A stretch of DNA of 15,059 nt, taken from NCBI GenBank assembly GCA_040005095.1, contig JBDTZN010000047.1, forward strand, positions 1 to 15,059. Direction: 5' to 3'. Under the pieces are notes generated by a model. That model searched no databases. It was not told the origin of the DNA and saw nothing but the letters and a program-made list of their open reading frames with translations. Both the position numbers and the translations under genes were made by a program. This document shows, piece after piece, positions 1 to 6,508 of this stretch (the first letter of the stretch is position 1; the number at the start of each line of letters is the position of its first letter). The stretch is from UBA5186 sp040005095. Lineage in GTDB: Bacteria; Actinomycetota; Thermoleophilia; Gaiellales; Gaiellaceae.

Positions 1-605
1 GCCAGGCGCTGCGCAAGCTCGCCGGCACGCTCAACCGCACCGACACGATCTGCCTCTTCACGAACCAGCTGCGCGAGAAGATCGGCGTCATGTTCGGCAG
101 CCCCGAGACGACTCCGGGTGGCCGGGCGCTCAAGTTCTACTCGTCCGTGCGGCTCGACATCCGCCGCATCGAGACCCTGAAGGAAGGCGTCGAGGCGATC
201 GGCAACCGGGTGCGAGTCAAGGTCGTGAAGAACAAGGTCGCGCCACCCTTCAAGCAGGCCGAGTTCGACATCATCTACGGCACCGGGATCTCCTGGGAGG
301 GCACGGTCCTCGACACGGGAATCGAGCGGAAGGTCGTGCAGAAGTCGGGCTCCTACTTCAGCTTCGGCGACGAGCGGCTCGGCCAGGGCCGGCAGAACGC
401 GACCGCGTTCCTGCGCGAGCACCCAGACGTCACGCAGCAGATCCTGGCGCGCATCCAGGTCGAGATCGGGCCTGACCAAGTCGTGTCTGCTCGGCTTCTG
501 CCGGCGGCCGACAAGGCCGATGCGGCGAAGGCCGCGACGAATGGGAAGGCGCCCGCCGAGGAGACTCCCGAAGAAGTCCCCGAAGAGGTCGCCGCAGCGA
601 CGTAA
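1..605 (+). CDS. recA: RecA recombinase, C-terminal part (5' end outside window)
   Basis: RecA forms the ATP-dependent filament on single-stranded DNA that drives homologous recombination and LexA cleavage in the SOS response. The open frame begins at base 3 and runs 200 codons to TAA at 603-605. It contains the end of the loop L2 region (the stretch TNQLREKIGVMFG), then ETTPGG, RALKFYSSVRLDIRR and VKVVKNKVAPPFKQAEF, all highly conserved in RecA, and the C-terminal domain with GQGRQNATAFL. The last 35 or so residues are rich in Ala, Glu and Lys and end in an acidic tail, as usual for RecA. The Walker motifs lie upstream of the window. recX follows with no spacer, so the two are almost certainly cotranscribed. 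No intein or frameshift is visible in the part present. Confidence 0.98.
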   Translation, partial: QALRKLAGTLNRTDTICLFTNQLREKIGVMFGSPETTPGGRALKFYSSVRLDIRRIETLKEGVEAIGNRVRVKVVKNKVAPPFKQAEFDIIYGTGISWEGTVLDTGIERKVVQKSGSYFSFGDERLGQGRQNATAFLREHPDVTQQILARIQVEIGPDQVVSARLLPAADKADAAKAATNGKAPAEETPEEVPEEVAAAT

Positions 606-1196
606 GTGCCGCCGAGGGTCACCGCGCTTCGGCCCGAGCGTCGTGGGCGCGTCGTCGTCGACCTCGACGGCAAGCGCTGGCGCACGCTTCCGGTGGACGT
701 TGCCGCCACGGTCGGGCTCGCCGTTGGGCGCGAGCTCGACCGGTCGGCTCTGCGCGAACTGCGGCGCGCGTTGCGCCGTTTCGAGGCGCTGGCGTCCGCC
801 ACGAAGGCACTGCGGTATCGCGACGCATCGGCCGAGCGCCTGAGGCAGCGCCTCGAGGCGGCGTCGGTGGCGCCGGCCGCCCGCGCGGAGGCGCTGGACG
901 TGCTCGAGCGGGCCGGGCTCGTCGACGACGCGCGCTTCGCCGAGCGCCGCGCGGATTCGCTCGCAGAGCGCGGATTCGGCGACGAGGCGATCCGCCACGA
1001 CCTCGACCAGCAGGGCGTGCCAGCTGAGCTCCGCGAGCGCGCGGTGGTCGCCCTACCCGCCGAAACCAGCCGTGCGCTGGCGATCGTCGCCCGGCGTGGG
1101 GCTGGGCCGAAAACGGCGCGCTATCTCGCGGCGAAGGGGTTTGGGGAGGAGGCCGTCGAGGCCGCTCTGGCCGGGTCTGTTGCGGCCGACACCTAG
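606..1196 (+). CDS. recX: RecX, RecA modulator
   Basis: RecX binds the RecA filament and limits its extension and activity. The 196-residue product has the family's helical-repeat character: the segment around residues 68-135 holds ALRYRDASAERLRQRL, then a second repeat with the hallmark GLVDDARFAERRADSLAERG and a following GxGDEAIRHDL-like helix. GTG at 606 follows the recA stop codon directly (TAA then GTG, zero spacing). A purine-rich GAAGAGG inside the end of recA could serve as ribosome binding site, and translational coupling to recA is likely. The N-terminal 50 residues are poorly conserved in this family, so the exact start is less certain than the identity. The stop is TAG at 1194-1196. 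Confidence 0.92.
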   Translation: MPPRVTALRPERRGRVVVDLDGKRWRTLPVDVAATVGLAVGRELDRSALRELRRALRRFEALASATKALRYRDASAERLRQRLEAASVAPAARAEALDVLERAGLVDDARFAERRADSLAERGFGDEAIRHDLDQQGVPAELRERAVVALPAETSRALAIVARRGAGPKTARYLAAKGFGEEAVEAALAGSVAADT

Positions 1197-1208
1197 GCCG
1201 GGTTAGGA

Positions 1209-1238
1209 TGCAGGTGCTTCACCCGACATTTACCTGCA
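1209..1238 (+). terminator. Inverted repeat after recX, possible weak terminator
   Basis: A perfect 7-bp inverted repeat (TGCAGGT at 1209-1215, ACCTGCA at 1232-1238) begins 13 bases after the recX stop. One more G-U pair is possible inside. A short T run (1247-1250) follows nine bases later. The loop is long (16 bases) and the T run is short and displaced, so this is not a textbook intrinsic terminator. It lies where recA-recX transcription would be expected to end or weaken, in a locally AT-richer stretch. Confidence 0.3.
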
Positions 1239-1324
1239 CAAGAGCATTTTCCGAATCGCAATCGATCTTTCGTGACCTTGCCTCTGATCAAACTCCGACT
1301 CCAGAAAGGCCACTGCTAGAGGCA

Positions 1325-1362
1325 CGGTAGTGCGCTCTACCGGCGAGGCGTGGTCCTCGCCG
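1325..1362 (+). promoter_or_regulatory. Two adjacent hairpins in the leader before rny
   Basis: The 257 bases between recX and rny hold no convincing gene. Within them CGGTAG/CTACCG (1325-1330 and 1337-1342, six-base loop) is followed at once by CGGCGAGG/CCTCGCCG (1341-1348 and 1355-1362, six-base loop). The two stems share bases 1341-1342, so they either stack side by side with the second shortened or compete. No T tract follows. They may be part of the rny 5' leader, but no known element is recognised and the role is inferred from position only. I found no clear sigma-70-type promoter in this gap. Confidence 0.3.
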
Positions 1363-1453
1363 CCCTTGATTCGGGATCTCTCCTGTCCGGGCCTGGTGCC
1401 GGGTGCGGCTTCGGCGTCCAGACAATCGATCGAAGCTCAGGACGGGGACGAGG

Positions 1454-3028
1454 GTGCATCTGATCATCGGCATAGCGATCGGGCTCGTTGTCGGACTCAG
1501 CGTGGGCGCGGTCGCAGTCGGCGCATTCGGCGCGTCGAGGCTCGGTGAGGCCGAACGCAAGCGCCAGCAGTTGCTCTCCGACGCGAAGCGGGAGGCCGAG
1601 ACGCTACGGCGCGAGGCGGAGATCGACGCGCGTGAGCAGTCCGTTCGGCTGCGGGCGGAGATCGAGGACGAGCTGCAGGACCGGCGCGACCAGATCGTCA
1701 AGATCGAGGAGCGCGCCGTCGCCAAGGAGGTAGAGGTCGGCGAGAAGCTGACCGACCTGATCCGTCGCGAGCAAGGCCTGGCCGACCGCGAAGTCCACCT
1801 CCGCCAGCTCCAGGACGAGCTGAAGCAGGTCAAGCACAATGAGCTCGCCGAGCTCGAGCGCATCTCCGGGATGACCGTCAACGTGGCCAAACAGCATTTG
1901 CTCGAGCGCTCGCAGGATCTCGTGCGTCACGAGCTCGCGCGCTCCGTGCGGCAGATGGAGGAGGAAGCCCGCAGCGAGGCGAAGCGACGGGCGCGGAACC
2001 TCGTCGCCGACGCCCTCCAGCGCGTCGCGGCGAGCCATGCGGCGGAAACCACCGTCTCGCTGGTCGAGCTCCCGTCCGACGACATGAAAGGGCGCATCAT
2101 CGGACGCGAGGGCCGCAACATTCGCGCCATCGAGGCACTGACCGGCGTCGATCTGATCATCGACGACACGCCGCAGGCCGTCGTGCTGTCGTCGTTCGAC
2201 GGCATCCGCCGGGAGATCGCGAAGCTCACGCTCCAGAAGCTGATCGAGGACGGCCGGATCCATCCAGCCCGGATCGAGGAGATGTACTACCAGTCGAAAG
2301 CGGAGCTCGAGGACCACATCCAGCAAGCCGGCGAGCAGGCGGTGTTCGAGGCGAACTGCGGCGAGTTCCACGAGGAGCTCGTCAAGATCCTTGGGCGGCT
2401 CAAGTTCCGCACGAGCTACGGCCAGAACGTCCTCAAGCACTCGCTCGAGGTCGTCCACCTGGCTGGAATCATGGCCACCGAGCTCGGGGCGGGGATCAAG
2501 ACGGCCAAGCGCGCCGCGCTGCTCCACGACCTCGGCAAGGCGATGACACACGAGGTCGAAGGGTCGCACGCGCTCATCTCTGCGCAATACGCGAAGCGCT
2601 ACGGCGAGTCGCAGCACGTCGTCCACGCGATCGAGGCGCACCATTACGAGGTGCAGCCGCAGACGGTGGAGGCAGTCCTGATCATCTCCGCAGACGCGAT
2701 TTCCGCCGCCCGGCCTGGCGCTCGCGGTGAGAGCCTGCAGAACTACATCAAGCGGCTCGAGGCGCTCGAAGCGATCGCCTCGCAGAAGGCGGGCGTCGAG
2801 AAGGTCTACGCGCTGCAGGCGGGCCGGGAAATTCGCGTGATCGTCAAGCCGGCGGAGATCGACGACGACGCGGCCGTCCTGCTGTCGCACGAGATCGCCC
2901 GCGAGATCGAGGACCAGCTCGAATATCCGGGCCAGGTCAAGGTGACGGTGATCCGCGAGAGCCGCGCCGTCGAGGTCGCCAAGCACCACACGAACGGCCG
3001 CAACGTGGCGACGGATCATGCGGCCTAG
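1454..3028 (+). CDS. rny: Ribonuclease Y
   Basis: RNase Y is a membrane-anchored endoribonuclease that starts mRNA decay and processing. The 524-residue product has the full family layout: an N-terminal membrane helix (about residues 2-25, rich in Ile, Gly, Val), a long charged coiled coil (about 28-190), a KH RNA-binding domain starting near 213 (GRIIGREGRNIRAIE), and an HD domain with the His-Asp pair at 358-359 (AALLHDLGKAMTHE). Its length is close to that of B. subtilis RNase Y (about 520). I chose GTG at 1454 because AGGACGGGG (1439-1447) lies at good distance and the protein then begins directly with the membrane helix. An ATG at 1403 would add 17 polar residues. Most well-studied actinobacteria rely on RNase E/J rather than RNase Y, so its presence suggests an early-branching lineage. 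The stop TAG is at 3026-3028. Confidence 0.96.
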   Translation: MHLIIGIAIGLVVGLSVGAVAVGAFGASRLGEAERKRQQLLSDAKREAETLRREAEIDAREQSVRLRAEIEDELQDRRDQIVKIEERAVAKEVEVGEKLTDLIRREQGLADREVHLRQLQDELKQVKHNELAELERISGMTVNVAKQHLLERSQDLVRHELARSVRQMEEEARSEAKRRARNLVADALQRVAASHAAETTVSLVELPSDDMKGRIIGREGRNIRAIEALTGVDLIIDDTPQAVVLSSFDGIRREIAKLTLQKLIEDGRIHPARIEEMYYQSKAELEDHIQQAGEQAVFEANCGEFHEELVKILGRLKFRTSYGQNVLKHSLEVVHLAGIMATELGAGIKTAKRAALLHDLGKAMTHEVEGSHALISAQYAKRYGESQHVVHAIEAHHYEVQPQTVEAVLIISADAISAARPGARGESLQNYIKRLEALEAIASQKAGVEKVYALQAGREIRVIVKPAEIDDDAAVLLSHEIAREIEDQLEYPGQVKVTVIRESRAVEVAKHHTNGRNVATDHAA

Positions 3029-3063
3029 GTCGTCCGACGGCCTCGTGGTAAGGGAGCGCAGAC

Positions 3064-3088
3064 GGATACGCGGCAGAGCCGCGTGTCC
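3064..3088 (+). terminator. Strong hairpin between rny and miaB
   Basis: GGATACGCGGC (3064-3074) and GCCGCGTGTCC (3078-3088) pair over 11 bp with one G-U pair and a three-base AGA loop. It sits 35 bases after the rny stop in a 112-base gap. No U tract follows, so it is not a canonical intrinsic terminator. In high-GC actinobacteria U-less stem-loops are often proposed as terminators or 3'-end stabilisers. It could equally protect the rny 3' end after processing. miaB begins 52 bases later. Confidence 0.4.
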
Positions 3089-3140
3089 TGGAGCGGCGTC
3101 GCCAAGTCGACCCCTCCGCGCGTAGGCAGAATTCGCGGCG

Positions 3141-4460
3141 ATGAAGCGGTACCACGTCACCACGTTCGGGTGCCAGATGAACGCGCACGACTCCGAGCGC
3201 ATCAAAGGGATGCTCGAGTCGCTCGGCCTGGGGGAGGCGATCACGCAAGCGGACGCAGACGTGATCGTCTTCAACACTTGCACGGTGCGCGAGAAGCCCG
3301 ATCAGCGTTTTGCCGCTCATCTCGCCCAGGCCGCGGCCCTCAAGCGCGCCGACCCGGACAAGGTGATCGCGGTCGGTGGCTGCTACGCGGAGGCGCAGCG
3401 CGAACGGCTCTTCGACCTCTATCCGTACGTCGACGTCGCGTTCGGCCCCGGCTCGATCCCGCACCTCGGCGAGTGGATCGGCGCCGGCGGCGAGGCGCCC
3501 CGCGGCCGCTTTGCCGAGTGGCGCTCGTTTGCCGGCGACCTGCCGCAGAAACGCGAGCGCGCCTTCCAGGCGTGGGTGCAGATCTCGATGGGCTGCAACT
3601 CGAAGTGCTCGTACTGCATCGTCCCGGCGGTCCGCGGCCGGGAGCAGAGCCGGCGCCCTGGAGACGTGGTCGCCGAGCTCGCGCAGCTGGCTGACTCCGG
3701 CGTGCGCGAGATCACCCTGCTCGGCCAGAACGTCAACTCGTACGGGCGCGATCTCCCGGTGGAGGCGCGGATCGACTTCGCCGAGCTGCTGCGCGGCTGC
3801 GATTTGGTCGAGGGGATCGACCGGATCCGCTTCACGAGCCCGCATCCGAAGGACTTCCGCGCGCCGGTGATCGCGGCGATGGCCGAATGCGACTCGGTCT
3901 GTGAGCACGCGCATCTGCCCCTTCAGTCGGGCTCGACGCGGATCCTGAAGGCGATGCGTCGCACGTACGGCCGCGAGCGCTACCTGCAGCTCGTCGACGA
4001 GATGCGCGCTGCGATTCCCGATCTCGCGCTGACGACCGACCTGATCGTCGGGTTCCCGGGCGAGACCGAAAGCGACTTCGCCGAGACCATGGAGGTCGTC
4101 GAGGAGGTGGGGTTCGACAGCGCCTACACGTTCGTCTACTCGCCGCGGGCGGGGACGGAGGCCGCAACGCTCCCGGATCAGGTGCCCGAGGAGGTCAAGC
4201 AAGACCGAATCGAGCGGCTGATCGAGCTCTGCCAGCGGGTGGCCCACGACCGCAACTGGGCTCGCATCGGCGCGGTCGAGGAGGTGCTCGTCGAGGGCCC
4301 GAGCCGGACCGATCCGACGGTGCTGCGCGGTCGGACGCGTCGGAACACGACGGTGAACTTCAGCGGCGGGGGCGAGGCGGGTGACCTCGTCGACGTCCGC
4401 ATCGACGACGGGACGTCCACGACGCTGCGTGGGACGCGCGTCGCAGTGCCAGTAGCGTGA
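3141..4460 (+). CDS. miaB: MiaB, tRNA-2-methylthio-N6-dimethylallyladenosine synthase
   Basis: MiaB is a radical-SAM methylthiotransferase that converts i6A37 in tRNA to ms2i6A37, the step after MiaA. The 439-residue protein has three N-terminal cysteines for the auxiliary cluster (C11 in TFGCQMN, C47 in NTCTVRE, C81 in GGCYAE). The radical-SAM CxxxCxxC triad is C152, C156, C159 in MGCNSKCSYC, followed by VPAVRGREQSR. The family motif LLGQNVNSYG is near 190, and a C-terminal TRAM domain occupies about 374-437. The NTCTVRE motif and VPAVRGREQSR favour MiaB over MtaB or RimO. The ATG at 3141 places the first cysteine at the usual position, but I see no good Shine-Dalgarno sequence before it. 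A CAGAAT hexamer at 3127-3132 may indicate a very short leader. miaA follows on the same strand. Confidence 0.97.
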   Translation: MKRYHVTTFGCQMNAHDSERIKGMLESLGLGEAITQADADVIVFNTCTVREKPDQRFAAHLAQAAALKRADPDKVIAVGGCYAEAQRERLFDLYPYVDVAFGPGSIPHLGEWIGAGGEAPRGRFAEWRSFAGDLPQKRERAFQAWVQISMGCNSKCSYCIVPAVRGREQSRRPGDVVAELAQLADSGVREITLLGQNVNSYGRDLPVEARIDFAELLRGCDLVEGIDRIRFTSPHPKDFRAPVIAAMAECDSVCEHAHLPLQSGSTRILKAMRRTYGRERYLQLVDEMRAAIPDLALTTDLIVGFPGETESDFAETMEVVEEVGFDSAYTFVYSPRAGTEAATLPDQVPEEVKQDRIERLIELCQRVAHDRNWARIGAVEEVLVEGPSRTDPTVLRGRTRRNTTVNFSGGGEAGDLVDVRIDDGTSTTLRGTRVAVPVA

Positions 4461-4501
4461 TCGTCACACTTCCGACACGCCGCGGCACACAGGCGTGACG
4501 A
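4461..4501 (+). other. Competing inverted repeats in the miaB-miaA gap
   Basis: TCGTCAC (4461-4467) pairs perfectly with GTGACGA (4495-4501). CACGCC (4476-4481) pairs with GGCGTG (4492-4497). The two stems share bases 4495-4497, so only one can form. They begin one base after the miaB stop. A GGGGCGCCCC palindrome (4526-4535) follows near the miaA ribosome binding site. No T tract is present. These could be chance in GC-rich DNA or could modulate read-through into miaA. Confidence 0.2.
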
Positions 4502-4542
4502 AATCTCGCGTACCGTTTACAGCGGGGGGCGCCCCGGGAGAA

Positions 4543-5460
4543 ATGGGCGTGTCGGGCGAGGGCACGGCCCAAGTGGTCGCGATCTTCGGGCCTACCGGAT
4601 CCGGAAAGACCGCTGTCGCGGAAACGGTGGCCGACGCGATCGGTGGCGAGGTCGTCTCCTGTGACTCGATGCAGGCGTACCGTGGCCTGCCGATCCTCAC
4701 GAACCAGCCCGAGCGACCGACGCGGCTCGTCGGCGTCTGGCCGCTCGACCACGAAGGCTCTGTCGCCGAGTTCGCCCAGCTTGCGCACGCTGCGGTCGAC
4801 GAGCTGCTCGCCGCGGGTCGCACTCCGGTACTCGCCGGCGGGACGGGTCTTTACCTCCGTGCGGCAATCGGCGAGCTGTCCCTCCCCCCGAAGGTCGATC
4901 CTGCGATCCGGCAACATGCGCAGCGCTTGTACGACCGCCTCGGCCCGGCGCGCGCACACGAGCTGCTCTCCGCGCGGGATCCCGGTGCCGCGGCCGCCAT
5001 CCACCCGAACGACCGCCGCCGTGTCGTGCGGGCGCTCGAGTTGCTCGAGGTCGGCGGGTCGCTCCAGCCCGCCGAGGACGAGCTCTGGAGCGAGCGCGCA
5101 CGGCACCCGACGGTGATCTTCGGGCTCGACGTTCCCAGGCCGATCCTCGATGCACGCATCCACGCGCGTGCCCAGGCGATGCTCGACGCAGGCGTCGTGG
5201 AGGAGGCGAGACGCGCCCTCGCCGGTCCGATCTCCTTGACCGCCAGTCGCGCACTCGGTCTGCGCGAGCTGGCCGAGCTCCCCGACGCCGAGGCCCTCGA
5301 TGCGCTTGTCCGGCGAACGCGCCGGTATGCGGCATACCAGCGCAAGTGGATGCGGCGGATCCCCGGCCTTGTTAGCGTCGCCGCGGGTCGTCCCACGGAC
5401 GAGGTGGCGGATGAGCTTCTCGAAATGGCACGCGCTCGGCAACACGTACCTGCTGGCTGA
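4543..5460 (+). CDS. miaA: MiaA, tRNA dimethylallyltransferase
   Basis: MiaA transfers the dimethylallyl group from DMAPP to N6 of adenosine 37 in tRNAs that read codons starting with U, giving the substrate for MiaB. With the start used here the protein has 305 residues. Family motifs appear in order: P-loop GPTGSGKT near the N terminus, SCDSMQAYRGLPILTNQP, LAGGTGLYLRA, NDRRRVVRALE, and the C-terminal YQRKWMRRIP. The start is uncertain. ATG 4543 has GGGAG (4536-4540) only two bases upstream, GTG 4549 has the same GGGAG at an ideal eight bases, and GTG 4495 would add 16 residues but lacks a ribosome binding site. The last 50 bases overlap dapF, so the two are translationally linked. The stop TGA is at 5458-5460. 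Confidence 0.95.
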   Translation: MGVSGEGTAQVVAIFGPTGSGKTAVAETVADAIGGEVVSCDSMQAYRGLPILTNQPERPTRLVGVWPLDHEGSVAEFAQLAHAAVDELLAAGRTPVLAGGTGLYLRAAIGELSLPPKVDPAIRQHAQRLYDRLGPARAHELLSARDPGAAAAIHPNDRRRVVRALELLEVGGSLQPAEDELWSERARHPTVIFGLDVPRPILDARIHARAQAMLDAGVVEEARRALAGPISLTASRALGLRELAELPDAEALDALVRRTRRYAAYQRKWMRRIPGLVSVAAGRPTDEVADELLEMARARQHVPAG

Positions 5461-6157
5461 GCGCGCGGAGCTCGGCGGCCCGCTCACGGCCGACCAAGTC
5501 CGCGCTACTTGCGATGGCACCGCCGACGGGATCTTGGAGGTGCTCTCCGCAAACGAGGACACGGCCGAGGTGGTGATCTGGAACCCCGACGGGTCGACCG
5601 CCGAGTTGTCCGGGAACGGGACGAGGATCGCGGCGCGCTGGCTCGCGGAGCGGACGGGTGCACAGGACGTGCGGATCCGCGTGGGCGACCGCGAGATCCA
5701 CGCGCGCATGCTCGGCGGCGCCGACGTCGAGACGAGCCTCGGCACGGTCGAGGTGGGGGAGATGGAAACGCTCGACCTCGGCTCGGAGCTGGTGGAGCTC
5801 ACACCGGTTTCGGTCGGGAACCCACACGCCGTGATCCGGCGCGAGCCCGAGCGCGGCGAGCTCTTACGAATTGGCCCGCTGGTCGAGAACCACCCGCGCT
5901 TCCCGGAGCGGACGAACGTCCAGCTCGTACGAGTCGACGACCTCCACGACCTGACCGTCGGCGTGTGGGAGCGTGGCGCCGGCGAGACGAGCGCATCCGG
6001 GACGAGCGCCGTCGCGGCCGCGGCCGCGGCCGTCGCGAACGGCTGGAGCGAGTCGCCGATCACGGTGCACATGCCGGGCGGTGACCTTGGCGTGACGCTC
6101 GACGCCGAGAACCGCGCGACTCTCGTCGGCCCGGCTGAGCGATTGACCGAGCGCTAA
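5411..6157 (+). CDS. dapF: DapF-family diaminopimelate epimerase homologue lacking both catalytic cysteines
   Basis: DapF normally interconverts LL-DAP and meso-DAP using two cysteines as acid and base. This 248-residue protein has the two-lobed DapF pattern: FSKWHALGN (N11), WNPDGS (N58), SGNG, SVGNPHAVI (N137), FPERTNV (N169), and ERGAGET (E187, R188). These match the substrate-contacting residues of E. coli DapF. However, the motif normally CGNG is SGNG (Ser67, TCC at 5609-5611), and the motif normally CG(S/T)G is SGTS (Ser196, TCC at 5996-5998). The only cysteine in the protein is C34, away from both sites. It is somewhat shorter than the E. coli enzyme (274). ATG 5411 has GAGG six bases upstream and gives the usual N terminus; it overlaps miaA by 50 bases. 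Activity as an epimerase is therefore uncertain, although the adjacent dapD-dapC-dapE operon argues that DAP is still the ligand. Confidence 0.9.
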   Translation: MSFSKWHALGNTYLLAERAELGGPLTADQVRATCDGTADGILEVLSANEDTAEVVIWNPDGSTAELSGNGTRIAARWLAERTGAQDVRIRVGDREIHARMLGGADVETSLGTVEVGEMETLDLGSELVELTPVSVGNPHAVIRREPERGELLRIGPLVENHPRFPERTNVQLVRVDDLHDLTVGVWERGAGETSASGTSAVAAAAAAVANGWSESPITVHMPGGDLGVTLDAENRATLVGPAERLTER

Positions 6158-6178
6158 CTCAAGCCTACGTTTGGGCAA
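6143..6178 (+). promoter_or_regulatory. Promoter for the six-cysteine secreted protein
   Basis: TTGACC (6143-6148, five of six matches to the -35 consensus) is followed after exactly 17 bases by TACGTT (6166-6171, TANNNT type -10). The ATG lies seven bases after the -10, so transcription would start at or next to the start codon and the message would be leaderless or nearly so. The -35 lies inside the last codons of dapF. No Shine-Dalgarno sequence is seen before the ATG, which fits this reading. Confidence 0.55.
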
Positions 6179-6508
6179 ATGCGCTGCTTTCTGGCCGCCT
6201 TCGTCGCTTGCGTGAGCGTTCTCGGCCTCGCCGCCCAAGGGTCGGCCCTGCCGCCTGGACTGCGGTATTGCAAACGCCCCGGCCTGGCGGGCGACTACCT
6301 TGGCGCGTCGCCGAGCGTCTCTTGCAGCACGGCACGAAAGGTCGAGGCGAAGGTCTTCTCGTCGGCCTGCATAACCCGCACGCGCTGTCTCGCGTATCGA
6401 TTCACCTGCCTTGCGTACTGGGACGGACGCTACGGCAGGGCCTTCAGCTACACGAATCACGCCATCTGTCGTTCCGGCGCGCGGCGGATCGAGATGGACG
6501 AGGGCTAG
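6179..6508 (+). CDS. Small secreted six-cysteine protein of unknown function
   Basis: The 109-residue product starts with a typical signal peptide (MRC, hydrophobic core at about 4-19, cleavage expected near the GSA at 21-23). The mature part holds six cysteines (C31, C49, C64, C70, C77, C97), an even number that suggests three disulfides outside the membrane. The segment VSCSTARKV (47-55), the later RFTC, and a C-terminal C-x-RSGARRIEM resemble a short cysteine-rich domain I associate with exported actinobacterial proteins whose function is unknown; that is a memory of pattern, not a search result. No lipobox is evident. It is transcribed after dapF but seems to have its own promoter. Its TAG stop (6506-6508) overlaps the stop of the convergent dapD. 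Confidence 0.75.
   Translation: MRCFLAAFVACVSVLGLAAQGSALPPGLRYCKRPGLAGDYLGASPSVSCSTARKVEAKVFSSACITRTRCLAYRFTCLAYWDGRYGRAFSYTNHAICRSGARRIEMDEG

Noticed and set aside
1197..1453. LexA/SOS box in the recX-rny gap
   Set aside because: No GAAC-spacer-GTTC type operator was found on inspection; the recA promoter itself lies outside the window.
1330..1548. A 72-codon plus-strand frame in the recX-rny gap
   Set aside because: It runs into rny in another frame, has no ribosome binding site, and its translation has no recognisable feature.
1604..3283. Long minus-strand open frame (559 codons) opposite rny and the start of miaB
   Set aside because: It is antisense to a clear RNase Y gene, has biased composition without recognisable domains, and such frames are expected opposite high-GC genes.
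2937..4247. Long minus-strand open frame (436 codons) opposite miaB
   Set aside because: miaB on the plus strand has all family motifs; the antisense frame is rich in Arg, Asp and Leu with no domain pattern.
4360..6072. Minus-strand open frame of 570 codons opposite miaA and dapF
   Set aside because: Both plus-strand genes are certain; this is a shadow frame of GC-rich coding sequence.
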